Positions 1 to 8,557 are shown, counted from the first letter of the stretch. The stretch is 26,779 nt of DNA from an uncultured Mogibacterium sp. (GCF_938039775.1 NZ_CALHTQ010000158.1:1-26779), one strand, 5' to 3'. The notes: generated by a model not told the origin, from the sequence alone. Made by a program: numbers and translations.

Positions 1-139
<139 letters not shown>

Positions 140-152
140 TCAAACGATTGGT

Positions 153-386
153 TTAGTATACGCCGTAATCCTCGTCGTCCTCGCCCCAATCAACATCTGA
201 CCAATCATCCTCAACAAAGATCTCATCGAAAATCTTCTTGGTAGCGACAACAAGTGTAGCTCCAGCGATTATACCGATACCAGCAATTCGCATGCTGGTC
301 TTAAGCATCTTCTGTCTTCTTGCGATTTTGCCTTCTTCAATTAGAATTGCTTTTTCAGCATCTGTCATACGTCTTCTTCTAACCAT
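153..386 (-). CDS. small single-helix membrane protein, unknown function (77 aa)
   Basis: The protein has a basic N-terminus (RRRR at residues 3-6), a charged segment up to about residue 30, one hydrophobic helix at about 32-49, and a strongly acidic tail (residues 59-74 are mostly D/E with two W). The charge distribution suggests a type with the basic N-terminal part in the cytoplasm, but that is inference. I do not recognise the family. The ATG at 386 has an AAGGAGG site five bases upstream, which is the last of three identical tandem copies. A consensus-like promoter lies at 457-485, giving a leader of about 65 bases. metG follows 43 bases downstream, so the two are probably one transcript. 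Confidence 0.8.
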   Translation of the reverse strand: MVRRRRMTDAEKAILIEEGKIARRQKMLKTSMRIAGIGIIAGATLVVATKKIFDEIFVEDDWSDVDWGEDDEDYGVY

Positions 387-419
387 TATATCCTCCTTAT
401 ATCCTCCTTATATCCTCCT
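387..419 (-). repeat. three tandem 11-bp copies of a Shine-Dalgarno unit
   Basis: Read on the minus strand, the unit AAGGAGGATAT occurs three times head to tail with no mismatch, ending immediately before the ATG at 386. Only the last copy is correctly spaced for that start. The first copy lies inside a five-codon reading frame that starts at 425 (ATG GCA AGG AGG ATA TAA) and ends just before the second copy. Confidence 0.95.
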
Positions 420-456
420 TGCCATCTAGCAATATTTACGCATGTTACTTCTCTCG

Positions 457-485
457 ATTATATCTAAATACCTTGTTTTTTTCAA
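457..485 (-). promoter_or_regulatory. promoter for the small membrane protein and metG
   Basis: On the minus strand there is a -35 TTGAAA, a 17-base spacer and a -10 TATAAT, which is a near-perfect sigma-A promoter. Transcription should begin near 450. The promoter is embedded in an inverted repeat (462-496). Confidence 0.8.
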
Positions 486-496
486 GGCGTTTAGAT
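462..496. promoter_or_regulatory. inverted repeat overlapping the promoter, possible operator
   Basis: Arms of 14 bases (ATCTAAATACCTTG and CAAGGCGTTTAGAT on the plus strand) flank a run of seven T. Twelve base pairs match plus one G-U, with one mismatch. The dyad covers the -35 and spacer of the promoter at 457-485. No T-run follows on either strand, so it is unlikely to be a terminator. A second dyad, TGCACTC / GAGTGCA with a 17-base gap, lies next to it at 498-528. Confidence 0.5.
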
Positions 497-566
497 GTGC
501 ACTCCTACATTTAGGCATTTAGAGTGCATCAAAATCAATTTTAAAAAAATATATATCACACATATG

Positions 567-610
567 AAAAGGCGACAATCATATTCCCATAACAGAACAG
601 ATTATCGCCG
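567..610 (-). terminator. rho-independent terminator after bioY
   Basis: On the minus strand GGCGATAAT pairs with ATTGTCGCC (nine pairs, one G-U) across a 21-base loop and is followed by TTTTC. It sits 29 bases past the bioY stop and would close the acpP-to-bioY operon. Confidence 0.65.
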
Positions 611-638
611 TGATATCTAGTCATTTTAAATAATAGCT

Positions 639-1271
639 CTAGCCTGCATTTCTCAAAGTGGCTCCGAGAATATTCTTAAGCTTCCCACCTATACAGAATG
701 CAACGTGCAGCTTTATAACATCACCAAGTACGAATGGGAGTATTGTCAGCTGGAGCACTTTCGTGAACGGAATATTATTTCCAAGATGCACACTTTGCAC
801 CACATAGAAATACCCTGCGCCGATTACATATATGAGAAGGGTCGCAATCGCAAGGCTCGCGTATCTTCTAACATTTGAACTCGATTCATATGCATCTCCA
901 ACAACGTATGCAGCCAATATAAACGCCATGATAAATCCGAAGGTCGGAGCAAATATATACTGAGGACCGCCCTTGAGTCCAGCAAACACAGGAAGTCCAA
1001 CTAGTCCAGCAATTACATATACTGCAACTGCCATGACACCTAGTCTCTTACCCATAGTTATTCCAATCATCAGCACAACTAGTGACTGTAAGCTTATTGG
1101 AACTGGACCAATCGGAATAGCAATTGCGGAACCGATTACCAGCAGTGCCACCGCAAGCCCCACGCTAGTGATACTTCGTGCATCAATACGATGACCATTC
1201 TTGTCATGACCTCTTCTAAAATTTCTTTCTGTACCGTAAATATCATTTTTTCTGTCTTGGTTCTTATTCAT
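639..1271 (-). CDS. bioY: BioY, substrate-binding (S) component of an ECF biotin transporter
   Basis: BioY binds biotin in the membrane and imports it, alone or with an ECF energy-coupling module. None of those module genes are in the window. The 210-residue protein has a hydrophilic N-terminal extension of about 30 residues, then about six hydrophobic segments. The segments [32 protein letters not shown] and [16 protein letters not shown] match the BioY family. The region before the first helix is longer and more charged than usual. It is the last gene of the run, 23 bases after birA, with a weak AAGG ribosome-binding site. Its position behind the biotin ligase and the biotin-dependent carboxylase genes makes biotin the obvious substrate. 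Confidence 0.92.
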   Translation of the reverse strand: MNKNQDRKNDIYGTERNFRRGHDKNGHRIDARSITSVGLAVALLVIGSAIAIPIGPVPISLQSLVVLMIGITMGKRLGVMAVAVYVIAGLVGLPVFAGLKGGPQYIFAPTFGFIMAFILAAYVVGDAYESSSNVRRYASLAIATLLIYVIGAGYFYVVQSVHLGNNIPFTKVLQLTILPFVLGDVIKLHVAFCIGGKLKNILGATLRNAG

Positions 1272-1294
1272 CTTAACCTTGTCTTTCTTATCAG

Positions 1295-2083
1295 TTACAT
1301 GAGGATTTTGCCTGAAACGAACGTCTTCATGCCTGAATCAGTCAAAAGTAAAAGCGCTCCGTCCGCACCGACTCCAGCCAGTGTGCCTTCATAGCGCCTA
1401 TCTGAATCAAATAATACAGTGGAGCCTTTCGCATATAGGTGTGTGTTTACCTCTAGCTCCATATATTTCATATTGTCCTCATAGCTTTTATTCATATGCG
1501 TAAAGAGTTTAATGAGAATGTCCGCAAGTAGCTCGCACCTGTTATATTTAATGCCTTTATAGCCATAGAGGGATGTCATATTGTATAAAATCATCTCATC
1601 CTTAGACTGATTTACGTTGATTCCGAAGCCTATTATTAACTTTGCGACTCTTCCATTCTCAATGATTGTCTCACATAGGATTCCCGCCAGCTTCTTATCA
1701 CCGATATATATATCATTTGGCCATTTCACTTCAGCATCTATTCCGTAATCAGCGAGCGTTTCACGGATTACCGCACCGACAAGCAATGGATATACCAGTG
1801 TTTCTGCAGGATTTAGGTCTACCGTCAGCACCAATGTCGCTAATATAGAGTTGTATGGAGAAGACCACCAGTGTGAGGAGTTTTTACCAACCCCCTCATA
1901 CTGATCCTCAGCCACGATTACCGCTGCTCCAAGCATATCGCTATGCTCCTTAGCGTATTTATTAGTGGAATCGATATTCTCAAAGTATAGATATTGGAAC
2001 CCCTGAGGCATAATGTCCGCCTGCCCAGTTCTCCTTTCAATCTCAGAAATTACCGCTCCCTCACGCAATCTATCATCGTGCAT
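1295..2083 (-). CDS. birA: biotin-[acetyl-CoA-carboxylase] ligase, HTH-less with altered biotin loop
   Basis: This 262-residue enzyme activates biotin with ATP and attaches it to the AccB lysine (K140 of accB here). It lacks the N-terminal winged-helix repressor domain of E. coli BirA, so it is a group I ligase with no direct DNA-binding role. KWPND at 120-124, followed by KKLAGILCE, is the canonical catalytic-core segment. GFGINVNQ at 152-159 and an SH3-like C-terminal domain (about 216-262) also match. The usual GRGRxGRxW biotinyl-AMP loop reads [10 protein letters not shown] at 64-73, so most of its arginines are gone. Its ATG overlaps the fabT stop by one base (TAATG), which implies translational coupling. 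Confidence 0.9.
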   Translation of the reverse strand: MHDDRLREGAVISEIERRTGQADIMPQGFQYLYFENIDSTNKYAKEHSDMLGAAVIVAEDQYEGVGKNSSHWWSSPYNSILATLVLTVDLNPAETLVYPLLVGAVIRETLADYGIDAEVKWPNDIYIGDKKLAGILCETIIENGRVAKLIIGFGINVNQSKDEMILYNMTSLYGYKGIKYNRCELLADILIKLFTHMNKSYEDNMKYMELEVNTHLYAKGSTVLFDSDRRYEGTLAGVGADGALLLLTDSGMKTFVSGKILM

Positions 2084-2544
2084 TAGTCAACCTTATTATC
2101 TGAAATGAACCTGTTAACCTCACCCATAAACTCATCACTCATAACCTTTAGAATGTGCTCTAGGTTATCGATTTCCTCTTCAGTAAACCTCTTTGCAAGT
2201 CTATCGAGAACTATCGGTATATAACTATTCTTCGCCTTATAATACTTGTGAAATTTCTCTGTCTCCTTAAGAATAAACTCACGTTTATCCTCTTTAGACT
2301 GAATTTTTTCTATATAACCCTTCTTCATCAATGAAGAAATTTTGTACGCAACATTAGGCGTTGACATCTCCAAAAACTCCGCCAGCTGACTGACCTTAGG
2401 GTTCTTCATTGCATGAATAACCTCTAGTGTAAATGTCTCAGTCGCCGTCAGCTCATTTTCCTTGCTTCCGCCATTTACAAACATATGCTTATACAGGTTC
2501 AATTTGAACTTCTCGTATACTTCTGCAAATACCTCTGTAAGCAT
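2083..2544 (-). CDS. fabT: MarR-family regulator, probable FabT (fatty-acid synthesis repressor)
   Basis: The 153-residue protein has the MarR layout. N-terminal helices lead into a winged helix-turn-helix at about residues 50-95 (KVSQLAEFLEMSTPNVAYKI, then a KGYIEKIQSKEDKREF wing), and long C-terminal helices serve for dimerisation. FabT proteins of Gram-positive bacteria repress fab genes, using acyl-ACP as co-repressor. Here the gene lies between fabZ and birA in the same operon rather than at the head of it. The start at 2544 has a poor, distant ribosome-binding site (AAAGGCGG, about 11 bases away). A plausible target is the AT-rich dyad upstream of acpP (11608-11637). Assignment to FabT instead of another MarR rests mainly on context. 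Confidence 0.82.
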   Translation of the reverse strand: MLTEVFAEVYEKFKLNLYKHMFVNGGSKENELTATETFTLEVIHAMKNPKVSQLAEFLEMSTPNVAYKISSLMKKGYIEKIQSKEDKREFILKETEKFHKYYKAKNSYIPIVLDRLAKRFTEEEIDNLEHILKVMSDEFMGEVNRFISDNKVD

Positions 2545-2591
2545 TTTATAAATCCGCCTTTCTTCGCTATGGGGATTAAAGTTCTGGCGTT

Positions 2592-3014
2592 CTACATTAT
2601 GGCAAATGAAATCTCACAAGACATCGCCTTCTCACCGTCAACGAGAATGTAGCCTTCTCCAAATCCAATTTTCCCACTTCTTTTATTGATTGCGCAATGG
2701 ATTTCCAGCTGATCTCCGGGAACGATTTTCTTATAAAATCTTGCCTTCTTGATTCCTGCGAGAAACGCATTTGCGCCTTTCTCCTGGTCAATCAAAACCG
2801 CAACCGCACCGACCTGTCCCACTGCCTCTACTTGAAGAACTCCTGGCATTACAGCCTCTTCCGGGAAATGCCCCTGGAAAAACGGCTCATTGCCACTCAC
2901 ATTTTTAATCCCTACAGCTTTATTCCCCACTTCAAGTTCAATTATCTTATCCACCATGATAAATGGATATCTATGCGGTAGAATATTTCTCACTTCTTCG
3001 TGTGTTAATTTCAT
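2592..3014 (-). CDS. fabZ: 3-hydroxyacyl-[acyl-carrier-protein] dehydratase FabZ
   Basis: FabZ removes water from 3-hydroxyacyl-ACP to give trans-2-enoyl-ACP in the elongation cycle. The hot-dog fold signature LPHRYPFIMVD is followed by the catalytic pair: His49 in GHFPEEAVMPGVLQVEA and Glu63 (numbering from the ATG at 3014, 140 aa). That ATG is preferred over the in-frame GTG at 3023. It has AGAGG eight bases upstream and overlaps the fabF stop as ATGA, the usual coupled arrangement. The catalytic segment has Ala where most FabZ proteins have Pro (EEAVMPG rather than xxPVMPG). No fabA, fabM or fabN isomerase gene is in the window, so how unsaturated chains would be made is not visible. Confidence 0.95.
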   Translation of the reverse strand: MKLTHEEVRNILPHRYPFIMVDKIIELEVGNKAVGIKNVSGNEPFFQGHFPEEAVMPGVLQVEAVGQVGAVAVLIDQEKGANAFLAGIKKARFYKKIVPGDQLEIHCAINKRSGKIGFGEGYILVDGEKAMSCEISFAIM

Positions 3015-4246
3015 TCGGTCCACCTCTTTACCACTATTGACGCGTTGTGCCCTCCAAACCCGAGAGAGTTCTTGAGCGCATAGTTAATTTCCGCTTCCTT
3101 ATACCTATTAACGACAAGGTTGAGATCACATGCGTCATCTGGATATTCATAGTTAATAGTCGGCGGAACTATGCCTGCTTGCATTGAAATGATAGTCATC
3201 GCTAGCTCCGTTGATCCTGAAGCTCCGAGCAAGTGTCCGATCTGCGACTTTGAAGAAGAAACGAGAACGTCTCTATAGCCTTCGCCAAAGGCACGCTTAA
3301 TTGCTGCTGTTTCATATTTGTCATTAAGAGGAGTCGAAGTTCCGTGCGCATTGATATAATCGACATCACTCGTCTTGATTCCAGCATCATCAATTGCCTG
3401 AGTCATGGCTAGCGCAGCATATTTACCGTCCTCACAAGGCGCAGTTATGTGGTTTGCGTCGCAAGTATCACTGTAGCCGACAATTTCCGCAAGGATGTTT
3501 GCCCCACGCTTAACAGCATGTTCATACTCCTCGAGAACTAGAATTGTCGCACCCTCCCCCATTACGAATCCATCTCTCTTCTTATCGAATGGTATCGATG
3601 CTCTATTTGGATTACGAGAGAGAGATAGTGCTTTCATAGAAGTGAATCCACCTACTGAAAGTTCAGTAATAGGAGCCTCACTACCGCCAGCAAACATAAT
3701 ATCTGCATATCCATGCTTAATATGACGATATGCTTCACCAATGGCATTGGTTGCGCTCGAACAAGCTGTAACCGTTGCCTGGCACGAACCATGTGCATTT
3801 AGATCTATCGCTATATTACCCGCAGTAAGATTTATGATTGCCATAGGAATATAATACGGAGACACCTTGTCGAATCCACGAGACAGCCCCTTGCTGTGTT
3901 CAGACTCGATGGTGCTGATTCCACCGATTCCAGAAGCTACGAAAACCCCCGCTCTTTCTTCTGACAAATATTCTCTTGTTAGATTAGCATTTTCCAAAGC
4001 TCTTCTGCCGGCTATTATACCAAATTGAGTGACTCTATCCAATCGCCTCTGTTCCCTTTTATCAAAGTAATCATCAGGATTATAGTCCTTAACCTCTGCA
4101 GCTAGCTTAACTGCTCTATCACTCGTATCGAATCTAGTAAGTTCTCCGATTCCGCAACGTGAATTCTTGATACCCTCAAGTACTTCAGAAGCGTTATTCC
4201 CAAGCGGTGTAACCATACCGATACCTGTAACCACTACTCTACTCAT
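3011..4246 (-). CDS. fabF: beta-ketoacyl-ACP synthase II
   Basis: FabF condenses malonyl-ACP with a growing acyl-ACP. The 411-residue length is normal. The catalytic triad is visible as Cys162 (TACSSATNAIGEA), His301 (NAHGTSTPLND) and His338 (SQIGHLLGASG), with the C-terminal GFGGHN loop at 396-401. The residues after the active-site Cys read SSATN instead of the common ATGTN. The start at 4246 overlaps the fabG stop by one base (TAATG), and the stop overlaps the fabZ ATG (ATGA), so fabG-fabF-fabZ form a translationally coupled trio. Confidence 0.97.
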   Translation of the reverse strand: MSRVVVTGIGMVTPLGNNASEVLEGIKNSRCGIGELTRFDTSDRAVKLAAEVKDYNPDDYFDKREQRRLDRVTQFGIIAGRRALENANLTREYLSEERAGVFVASGIGGISTIESEHSKGLSRGFDKVSPYYIPMAIINLTAGNIAIDLNAHGSCQATVTACSSATNAIGEAYRHIKHGYADIMFAGGSEAPITELSVGGFTSMKALSLSRNPNRASIPFDKKRDGFVMGEGATILVLEEYEHAVKRGANILAEIVGYSDTCDANHITAPCEDGKYAALAMTQAIDDAGIKTSDVDYINAHGTSTPLNDKYETAAIKRAFGEGYRDVLVSSSKSQIGHLLGASGSTELAMTIISMQAGIVPPTINYEYPDDACDLNLVVNRYKEAEINYALKNSLGFGGHNASIVVKRWTE

Positions 4247-4983
4247 TATATGTTCATACCCCCATCTACAGAAATTACCTGCCCTGTAATATAACTCGAT
4301 TCCTCTCCTGCAAGGAATGCAGTCAAGTTAGCAACGTCTCTCGGCGATCCGATAGTTCCAAGCGGGATTCCTGCTTTGATCCTGTCCTTTACGTCGTCTG
4401 TCAAATTATCAGTCATAGGTGTCTCGATAAACCCTGGTGCTACAGCATTGACTAGAATGTTTCTCGACGCAAACTCCTTAGCAAAAGACTTTGTCATTCC
4501 TATCAAACCAGCTTTTGCAGCAGCATAATTTGCCTGTCCTGCATTGCCGTGTAATCCTATGACTGAAGACATATTGATGATTCTGCCGCTTCTTCTCTTC
4601 ATCATATGCCTCGACACATACTTGCTGAGATAGAAAGCACCGTTCAGATTAGTCATTATAACATCTTCAAAATCTGCTTCACTCATCTGCATGACGAGTT
4701 TATCTCTAGTGATTCCGGCATTGTTAACTAGCACGTCAATCTGTCCCTGTTCCTCTATTACCTCATCAACCATTCTTTTGCAGTCTTCAGAACTTGAAAT
4801 ATCTCCAAGTACAATCTGCACATGACAGCTTTCGTCCGCAAGCTTTTCAGCTAGCTGCTCAATTTGCGGCCTCATTGTACGAACATTGAGTGCCAAGTCA
4901 AAGCCTTCGCTCTTCAGTCTCTCTGCGATTGCAGCTCCTATGCCGCCCGCAGCTCCTGTGATAAGCGCTACTTTCTTCGCCAT
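4246..4983 (-). CDS. fabG: 3-oxoacyl-[acyl-carrier-protein] reductase
   Basis: FabG reduces 3-ketoacyl-ACP to 3-hydroxyacyl-ACP with NADPH. The 245-residue sequence is a classical short-chain dehydrogenase. It has a TGAAGGIG nucleotide loop at 9-16, NNAG at 87-90, Asn112, and the Ser140 / Tyr153 / Lys157 catalytic set (NMSSVIG and YAAAKAG), ending with the family-typical ITGQVISVDGGMNI. The ATG at 4983 has AAAGGAG eleven to twelve bases upstream. There are 42 bases between it and fabD, and fabF overlaps its stop. Confidence 0.96.
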   Translation of the reverse strand: MAKKVALITGAAGGIGAAIAERLKSEGFDLALNVRTMRPQIEQLAEKLADESCHVQIVLGDISSSEDCKRMVDEVIEEQGQIDVLVNNAGITRDKLVMQMSEADFEDVIMTNLNGAFYLSKYVSRHMMKRRSGRIINMSSVIGLHGNAGQANYAAAKAGLIGMTKSFAKEFASRNILVNAVAPGFIETPMTDNLTDDVKDRIKAGIPLGTIGSPRDVANLTAFLAGEESSYITGQVISVDGGMNI

Positions 4984-5025
4984 ACATCTACTCCTTTTTA
5001 ATTCCTAAGAATATGAACTATGAGC

Positions 5026-5949
5026 TTACTCTTCAAGCAGTTCAATTAGGTCATCGTCATTCTTAATTACTTTAACTTCAACATCTTCAAATTCCCTCTG
5101 AATGATAGTTGAAAGTACGCCTCCTGGCCCAATTTCAAGAAATTGTGTAACCCCGTCATCAACCATTCCCTTAAAAGTTTTGTAGAGAAGCACTGGGGAA
5201 ACTATCTGCTCAGATAGAACTTCGCTCATTGGATCTCCTTCGTACTTCTCACCAGAAACATTTGGATAATATGTAACTGATGGTCCATTAAAATAAGTAT
5301 TTTTAAGAGTTTCTACAAAAGACTCCCTTGCAGGTTCCATAAATGGAGTGTGAAACGCCCCGCTAACTACGAGGGGTTTTGCAAGCTTTCCTATTGATTT
5401 TAGATAAACCTTTAGCTCATCAATCGCATCGCCTTCACCTGATACTATAATTTGTCTGCTGCTGTTGATGTTAGCAATATATAGTTTGCCCTTGAACTCA
5501 GGGTTATCAGAAACGATTTCTCTAACCTCATCCTCCGTCATCTTGAGTATCGCAAGCATCTTGCTGTTGCTGTTCTCAGAAGCTTTGCCCATCAGGTACC
5601 CTCTTTCAGATACGAGCCTAAGGGCCTCCTCCTCCGAAATGATTCCAGATAGCACAAGTGCACTATACTCTCCGAGGCTGAGTCCACAAGTTGCTTCAAG
5701 TTCCTCAAGTAACTGAGGCTTATGTGAACGAATAAGCTTTAAAACGGCGAGCTGAAACGCAATCATAATAGGCTGAAGATTATGCGTCTTAGATATATCC
5801 TCCATGTTACCATTGAAGGAGATTTCCGTAAGCTCTTTTCCTAGGCTATCGTATATGCCCCTAACCTCAGGATATCTATCGTATAACTTGCTACCCATGC
5901 CCACGTACTGAGATCCCTGTCCAGCAAATATAACTGCTAATTTATTCAT
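5026..5949 (-). CDS. fabD: malonyl-CoA:ACP malonyltransferase
   Basis: FabD moves malonyl from CoA to ACP, supplying the extender unit. In 307 residues one sees the oxyanion-hole GQGSQ at 10-14, the nucleophile Ser91 in GLSLGEYSA, Arg116 in ERGYLMG that binds the malonyl carboxylate, and the catalytic His200 in SGAFHTPFM. The residue before the nucleophile is Leu rather than the His of E. coli FabD; I believe this is common in Clostridia and do not read it as inactivation. The ATG at 5949 has AGGGGA six bases upstream and follows the fabK stop by 16 bases. Confidence 0.95.
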   Translation of the reverse strand: MNKLAVIFAGQGSQYVGMGSKLYDRYPEVRGIYDSLGKELTEISFNGNMEDISKTHNLQPIMIAFQLAVLKLIRSHKPQLLEELEATCGLSLGEYSALVLSGIISEEEALRLVSERGYLMGKASENSNSKMLAILKMTEDEVREIVSDNPEFKGKLYIANINSSRQIIVSGEGDAIDELKVYLKSIGKLAKPLVVSGAFHTPFMEPARESFVETLKNTYFNGPSVTYYPNVSGEKYEGDPMSEVLSEQIVSPVLLYKTFKGMVDDGVTQFLEIGPGGVLSTIIQREFEDVEVKVIKNDDDLIELLEE

Positions 5950-5965
5950 TGCTTCCCCTGTCTAA

Positions 5966-6889
5966 TTACTTAACGTTGCTCTTTGCCACTTCGTACTCAT
6001 CCATTAGCTTCTCTAGAAGTTCAGGAACTGAATATAGTCTGTCAAACTGCGCTGCGGTATATCCTGCCATAACGGAACCTTGGTCAACATCTCCATCGTA
6101 TACAGCCTTTCTAAGCCTGCCTAGAGTGAAGTCTTCGAGTGCGTCCTTATTCTGTTCAGTTCTCTCTAGCTCCTTAAACTCTCTAGTCATAGGGTTTTTA
6201 ACTAAACGCATCGGTCTACCATTAAGATATCCGATAGAGGTGATGCGGTGAGATTCTGTGTTAAGGAGTAGCTCCTTGTAGTTATCATGCACAGGAACCT
6301 CTTTAGTAAATAGAAATGCAGTTCCAATCTGCACGCCCACTGCTCCAAGCACTTCTGCTGCAAGCATCTGTGCTCCAGATCCTATTCCACCACCTGCAAT
6401 TACAGGCTTCTCGGTTGCATTAGCCACCTGGTAAATAAGCGTCATAGTCGTCATCTCTCCGATATGTCCACCAGCTTCCATGCCCTCTGCGATATATGCA
6501 AATACATCAAACTTATCAAGCCTCTTAATCTGTAGCGGTGAAGATACTACTGGCATAATCTTGATACCTGCCGCTAGAAATTTCTCCATATACGGGCCAG
6601 GGCTTCCAGCTCCAGCAATTAGATACGGAACTTTAGCTCTGCATACGACATCAACCAGTTCCTCAATGTCTGAACGGAACATTATTAGGTTAACTGCAAA
6701 TGGCTTGTCAGTAAGCTCTCTACATATCTCGATTTCCTTTTCTAGTACATCCGCCTTCATGCCGCCCGAACCGATCGTTCCGAGCGCACCTGCATTTGAT
6801 ACAGTTGCAGCAAATTTACCGTCTGTGATATTTGCCATTCCACCTTGAATAATAGGATATTTAATATTTAGTAATTTATCTAAGTTCAT
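5966..6889 (-). CDS. fabK: FMN-dependent enoyl-[acyl-carrier-protein] reductase II
   Basis: FabK carries out the last reduction of the elongation cycle with a flavin, replacing the SDR-type FabI. The TIM-barrel nitronate-monooxygenase-like sequence starts LLNIKYPIIQGGMANITDGK. It contains EGMEAGGHIGEMTTM, with His142 the likely catalytic histidine, and the phosphate-binding GGGIGSGAQMLAA. The ATG at 6889 (307 aa) is chosen over an in-frame GTG at 6898 because GGAG lies eight bases upstream and the GTG would overlap the end of fabH. The gap to fabH is two bases. No fabI or fabL is in the window, so FabK is probably the only enoyl reductase, making triclosan insensitivity a reasonable inference. 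Confidence 0.95.
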   Translation of the reverse strand: MNLDKLLNIKYPIIQGGMANITDGKFAATVSNAGALGTIGSGGMKADVLEKEIEICRELTDKPFAVNLIMFRSDIEELVDVVCRAKVPYLIAGAGSPGPYMEKFLAAGIKIMPVVSSPLQIKRLDKFDVFAYIAEGMEAGGHIGEMTTMTLIYQVANATEKPVIAGGGIGSGAQMLAAEVLGAVGVQIGTAFLFTKEVPVHDNYKELLLNTESHRITSIGYLNGRPMRLVKNPMTREFKELERTEQNKDALEDFTLGRLRKAVYDGDVDQGSVMAGYTAAQFDRLYSVPELLEKLMDEYEVAKSNVK

Positions 6890-6891
6890 CT

Positions 6892-7785
6892 TTACCACTC
6901 CATCAGTACTGAATTTACTATTAGTCCCGCTCCAAAGGCTGTGAACAGGACTCTGTCACCTTCTTTGAACCTATCCCTATTCTCGTATAAGAGTGTTGGA
7001 ATAGATGCCGCAGAAGTATTTCCGCGCTCTCTGATATTCTTGAGCACTTTATCATCGTCTATGCCTGTTCTTTTAGCAAGCTGCTCGAGTATTCTCACAT
7101 TCGCCTGATGGGCTGCTACATAATCGATGTCAGTTCCCTTTAGACCTGCTCTATCCAAGAGACGCTCAAGCGACTCAGGAACTCTGCTTATCGCAAACTT
7201 GAAGACTTCTTGACCATTCATCTGTATAAAGTCGTTGTCATCCATCACGATAACTCGATCATCGCCGAAAGTATTGGCGTCACTAAGCCATAGTTTGTCA
7301 TTCTTCTCTACTACGATGCCGGCACAGCCATCTCCAAATAGGACCGCAATGCCTCTATCTTCAAAGTCTATGTATCTGCTAACCTGCTCACTGGCAATGA
7401 GAATTGCCTCTTCGCCAGGGTTAAGCATACGCTCTGCCATAATCATCGCTGACACAAATCCCGCGCATGCAGCATTGATATCGAGAGAGAAGCAGCTGTT
7501 ATCAAGGTCTAGTTTCTTGTGAAGCATACCTGCTATCGAAGGAATTCTTATATCGCTCGAAAATGATGCGATTAAAAGTAGCCTGACCTTGTCCTTATCG
7601 AATACAAGCTGTTCAGCAAGCTCCTTCGCCATCTCTGAAGGTGTCTCCTCAGTAATGTATCGATTCTCGATTCCCGTACGAGTTACAATCCATTCATCAG
7701 TCGTATCTAGTCTATCTTCATAGTACTTATTGCTACGCTTAACGCCCTTGGTTAAACTCTTAATGTCCTTAACTTTAAGTCCCAT
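6892..7785 (-). CDS. fabH: beta-ketoacyl-ACP synthase III, short N-terminus
   Basis: FabH starts each chain by condensing an acyl-CoA primer with malonyl-ACP. The catalytic Cys107 (NAACAGF), His226 (AAHQAN) and Asn256 (GNTSAAS) are all present, and DEWIVTRTGIENR is a hallmark of the family. At 297 residues it is somewhat shorter than the usual 310-330. The N-terminal strand that normally carries a GxGxYxP motif reads VKDIKSLTKGV instead. The downstream ATP-independent synthase core is complete, so it is probably active. The ATG at 7785 has GAGG seven bases upstream and begins one base after the accA stop. Confidence 0.94.
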   Translation of the reverse strand: MGLKVKDIKSLTKGVKRSNKYYEDRLDTTDEWIVTRTGIENRYITEETPSEMAKELAEQLVFDKDKVRLLLIASFSSDIRIPSIAGMLHKKLDLDNSCFSLDINAACAGFVSAMIMAERMLNPGEEAILIASEQVSRYIDFEDRGIAVLFGDGCAGIVVEKNDKLWLSDANTFGDDRVIVMDDNDFIQMNGQEVFKFAISRVPESLERLLDRAGLKGTDIDYVAAHQANVRILEQLAKRTGIDDDKVLKNIRERGNTSAASIPTLLYENRDRFKEGDRVLFTAFGAGLIVNSVLMEW

Positions 7786-7786
7786 T

Positions 7787-8557
7787 TTATCCTCTAATTT
7801 CTCTAAATTTATCGTATCTGCGTTCTCTTAGCTCCTCGCCTGTCATCTGCGACATAGCTTCGAGTTCAGTTGAAATCAATTTTCTAAGCTGTGTAAAGTT
7901 AACAGTCTCCCCGTTCTCATCGATAATCTCATCGACGATTCCGAAGTCGTATAGATTCTGAGCTGTAATCTTCATTACATCAGCGGCTTTATCTGCTAAA
8001 CTAGCATCTTTCCAAAGTATAGATGCGAAGCCTTCAGGAGACAGAATTGAATACACTGCATTTCTAAACATGAATATCTTGTTAGCCACAGAAAGCGCAA
8101 GTGCACCTCCAGACCCGCCTTCACCTATCACTACCGCAATCACAGGAACTGTGAGCATCGACATCTTCTCAAGTGAAGATGCAATTGCCTCGAATTGACC
8201 TCTTTCCTCTGCCCCTACTCCGGGATAAGCACCAGGAGTGTCGATAAACGTAATTACAGGTCTTCTAAATTTTTCAGCCTGATTCATCAGCCTTATGGCC
8301 TTGCGATACCCCTCAGGCATCGGCATACCGAAGTTAGTTTCAACACCCTCTTCGATGCCACGCCCCTTCTGGATTCCGATAAATGTAACTGGTCTGTCCT
8401 CGAATGTTCCGATTCCACCGATTATCGTTTTAGAATCCCCGAAGCATCTATCTCCCTTTAGATAAACTATATCTTCAATCAGTCTCTCGATCACTTCCTT
8501 GGACCTTAGCCTGTTACTCGACCTAGCTTTTTTAACTATTTCATAAGCATTACTCAT
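7787..8557 (-). CDS. accA: acetyl-CoA carboxylase carboxyltransferase, alpha subunit
   Basis: With AccD this subunit transfers the carboxyl group from biotin to acetyl-CoA, giving malonyl-CoA. Visible family segments are LKGDRCFGDSKTIIGGIG, GMPMPEGYRKA, TPGAYPGVGAEERGQ, GEGGSGGALA and SILSPEGFASILWKD. The ATG at 8557 (256 aa) is preferred to an in-frame TTG at 8569 because GGAG lies six bases upstream. It overlaps the accD stop by eight bases. The protein is shorter than the roughly 320-residue E. coli AccA because it lacks most of the N-terminal extension, as is usual in Clostridia. Confidence 0.96.
   Translation of the reverse strand: MSNAYEIVKKARSSNRLRSKEVIERLIEDIVYLKGDRCFGDSKTIIGGIGTFEDRPVTFIGIQKGRGIEEGVETNFGMPMPEGYRKAIRLMNQAEKFRRPVITFIDTPGAYPGVGAEERGQFEAIASSLEKMSMLTVPVIAVVIGEGGSGGALALSVANKIFMFRNAVYSILSPEGFASILWKDASLADKAADVMKITAQNLYDFGIVDEIIDENGETVNFTQLRKLISTELEAMSQMTGEELRERRYDKFREIRG

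Noticed and set aside
2597..2791. Open frame in another phase inside fabZ
   Set aside because: It lies wholly within fabZ, has no family features, and is a shadow of that gene.
5678..5681. Leu in place of the usual His next to the FabD nucleophile, as a sign of inactivation
   Set aside because: Ser91, Arg116, His200 and GQGSQ are intact, and I believe GLSLGE is common in clostridial FabD proteins.
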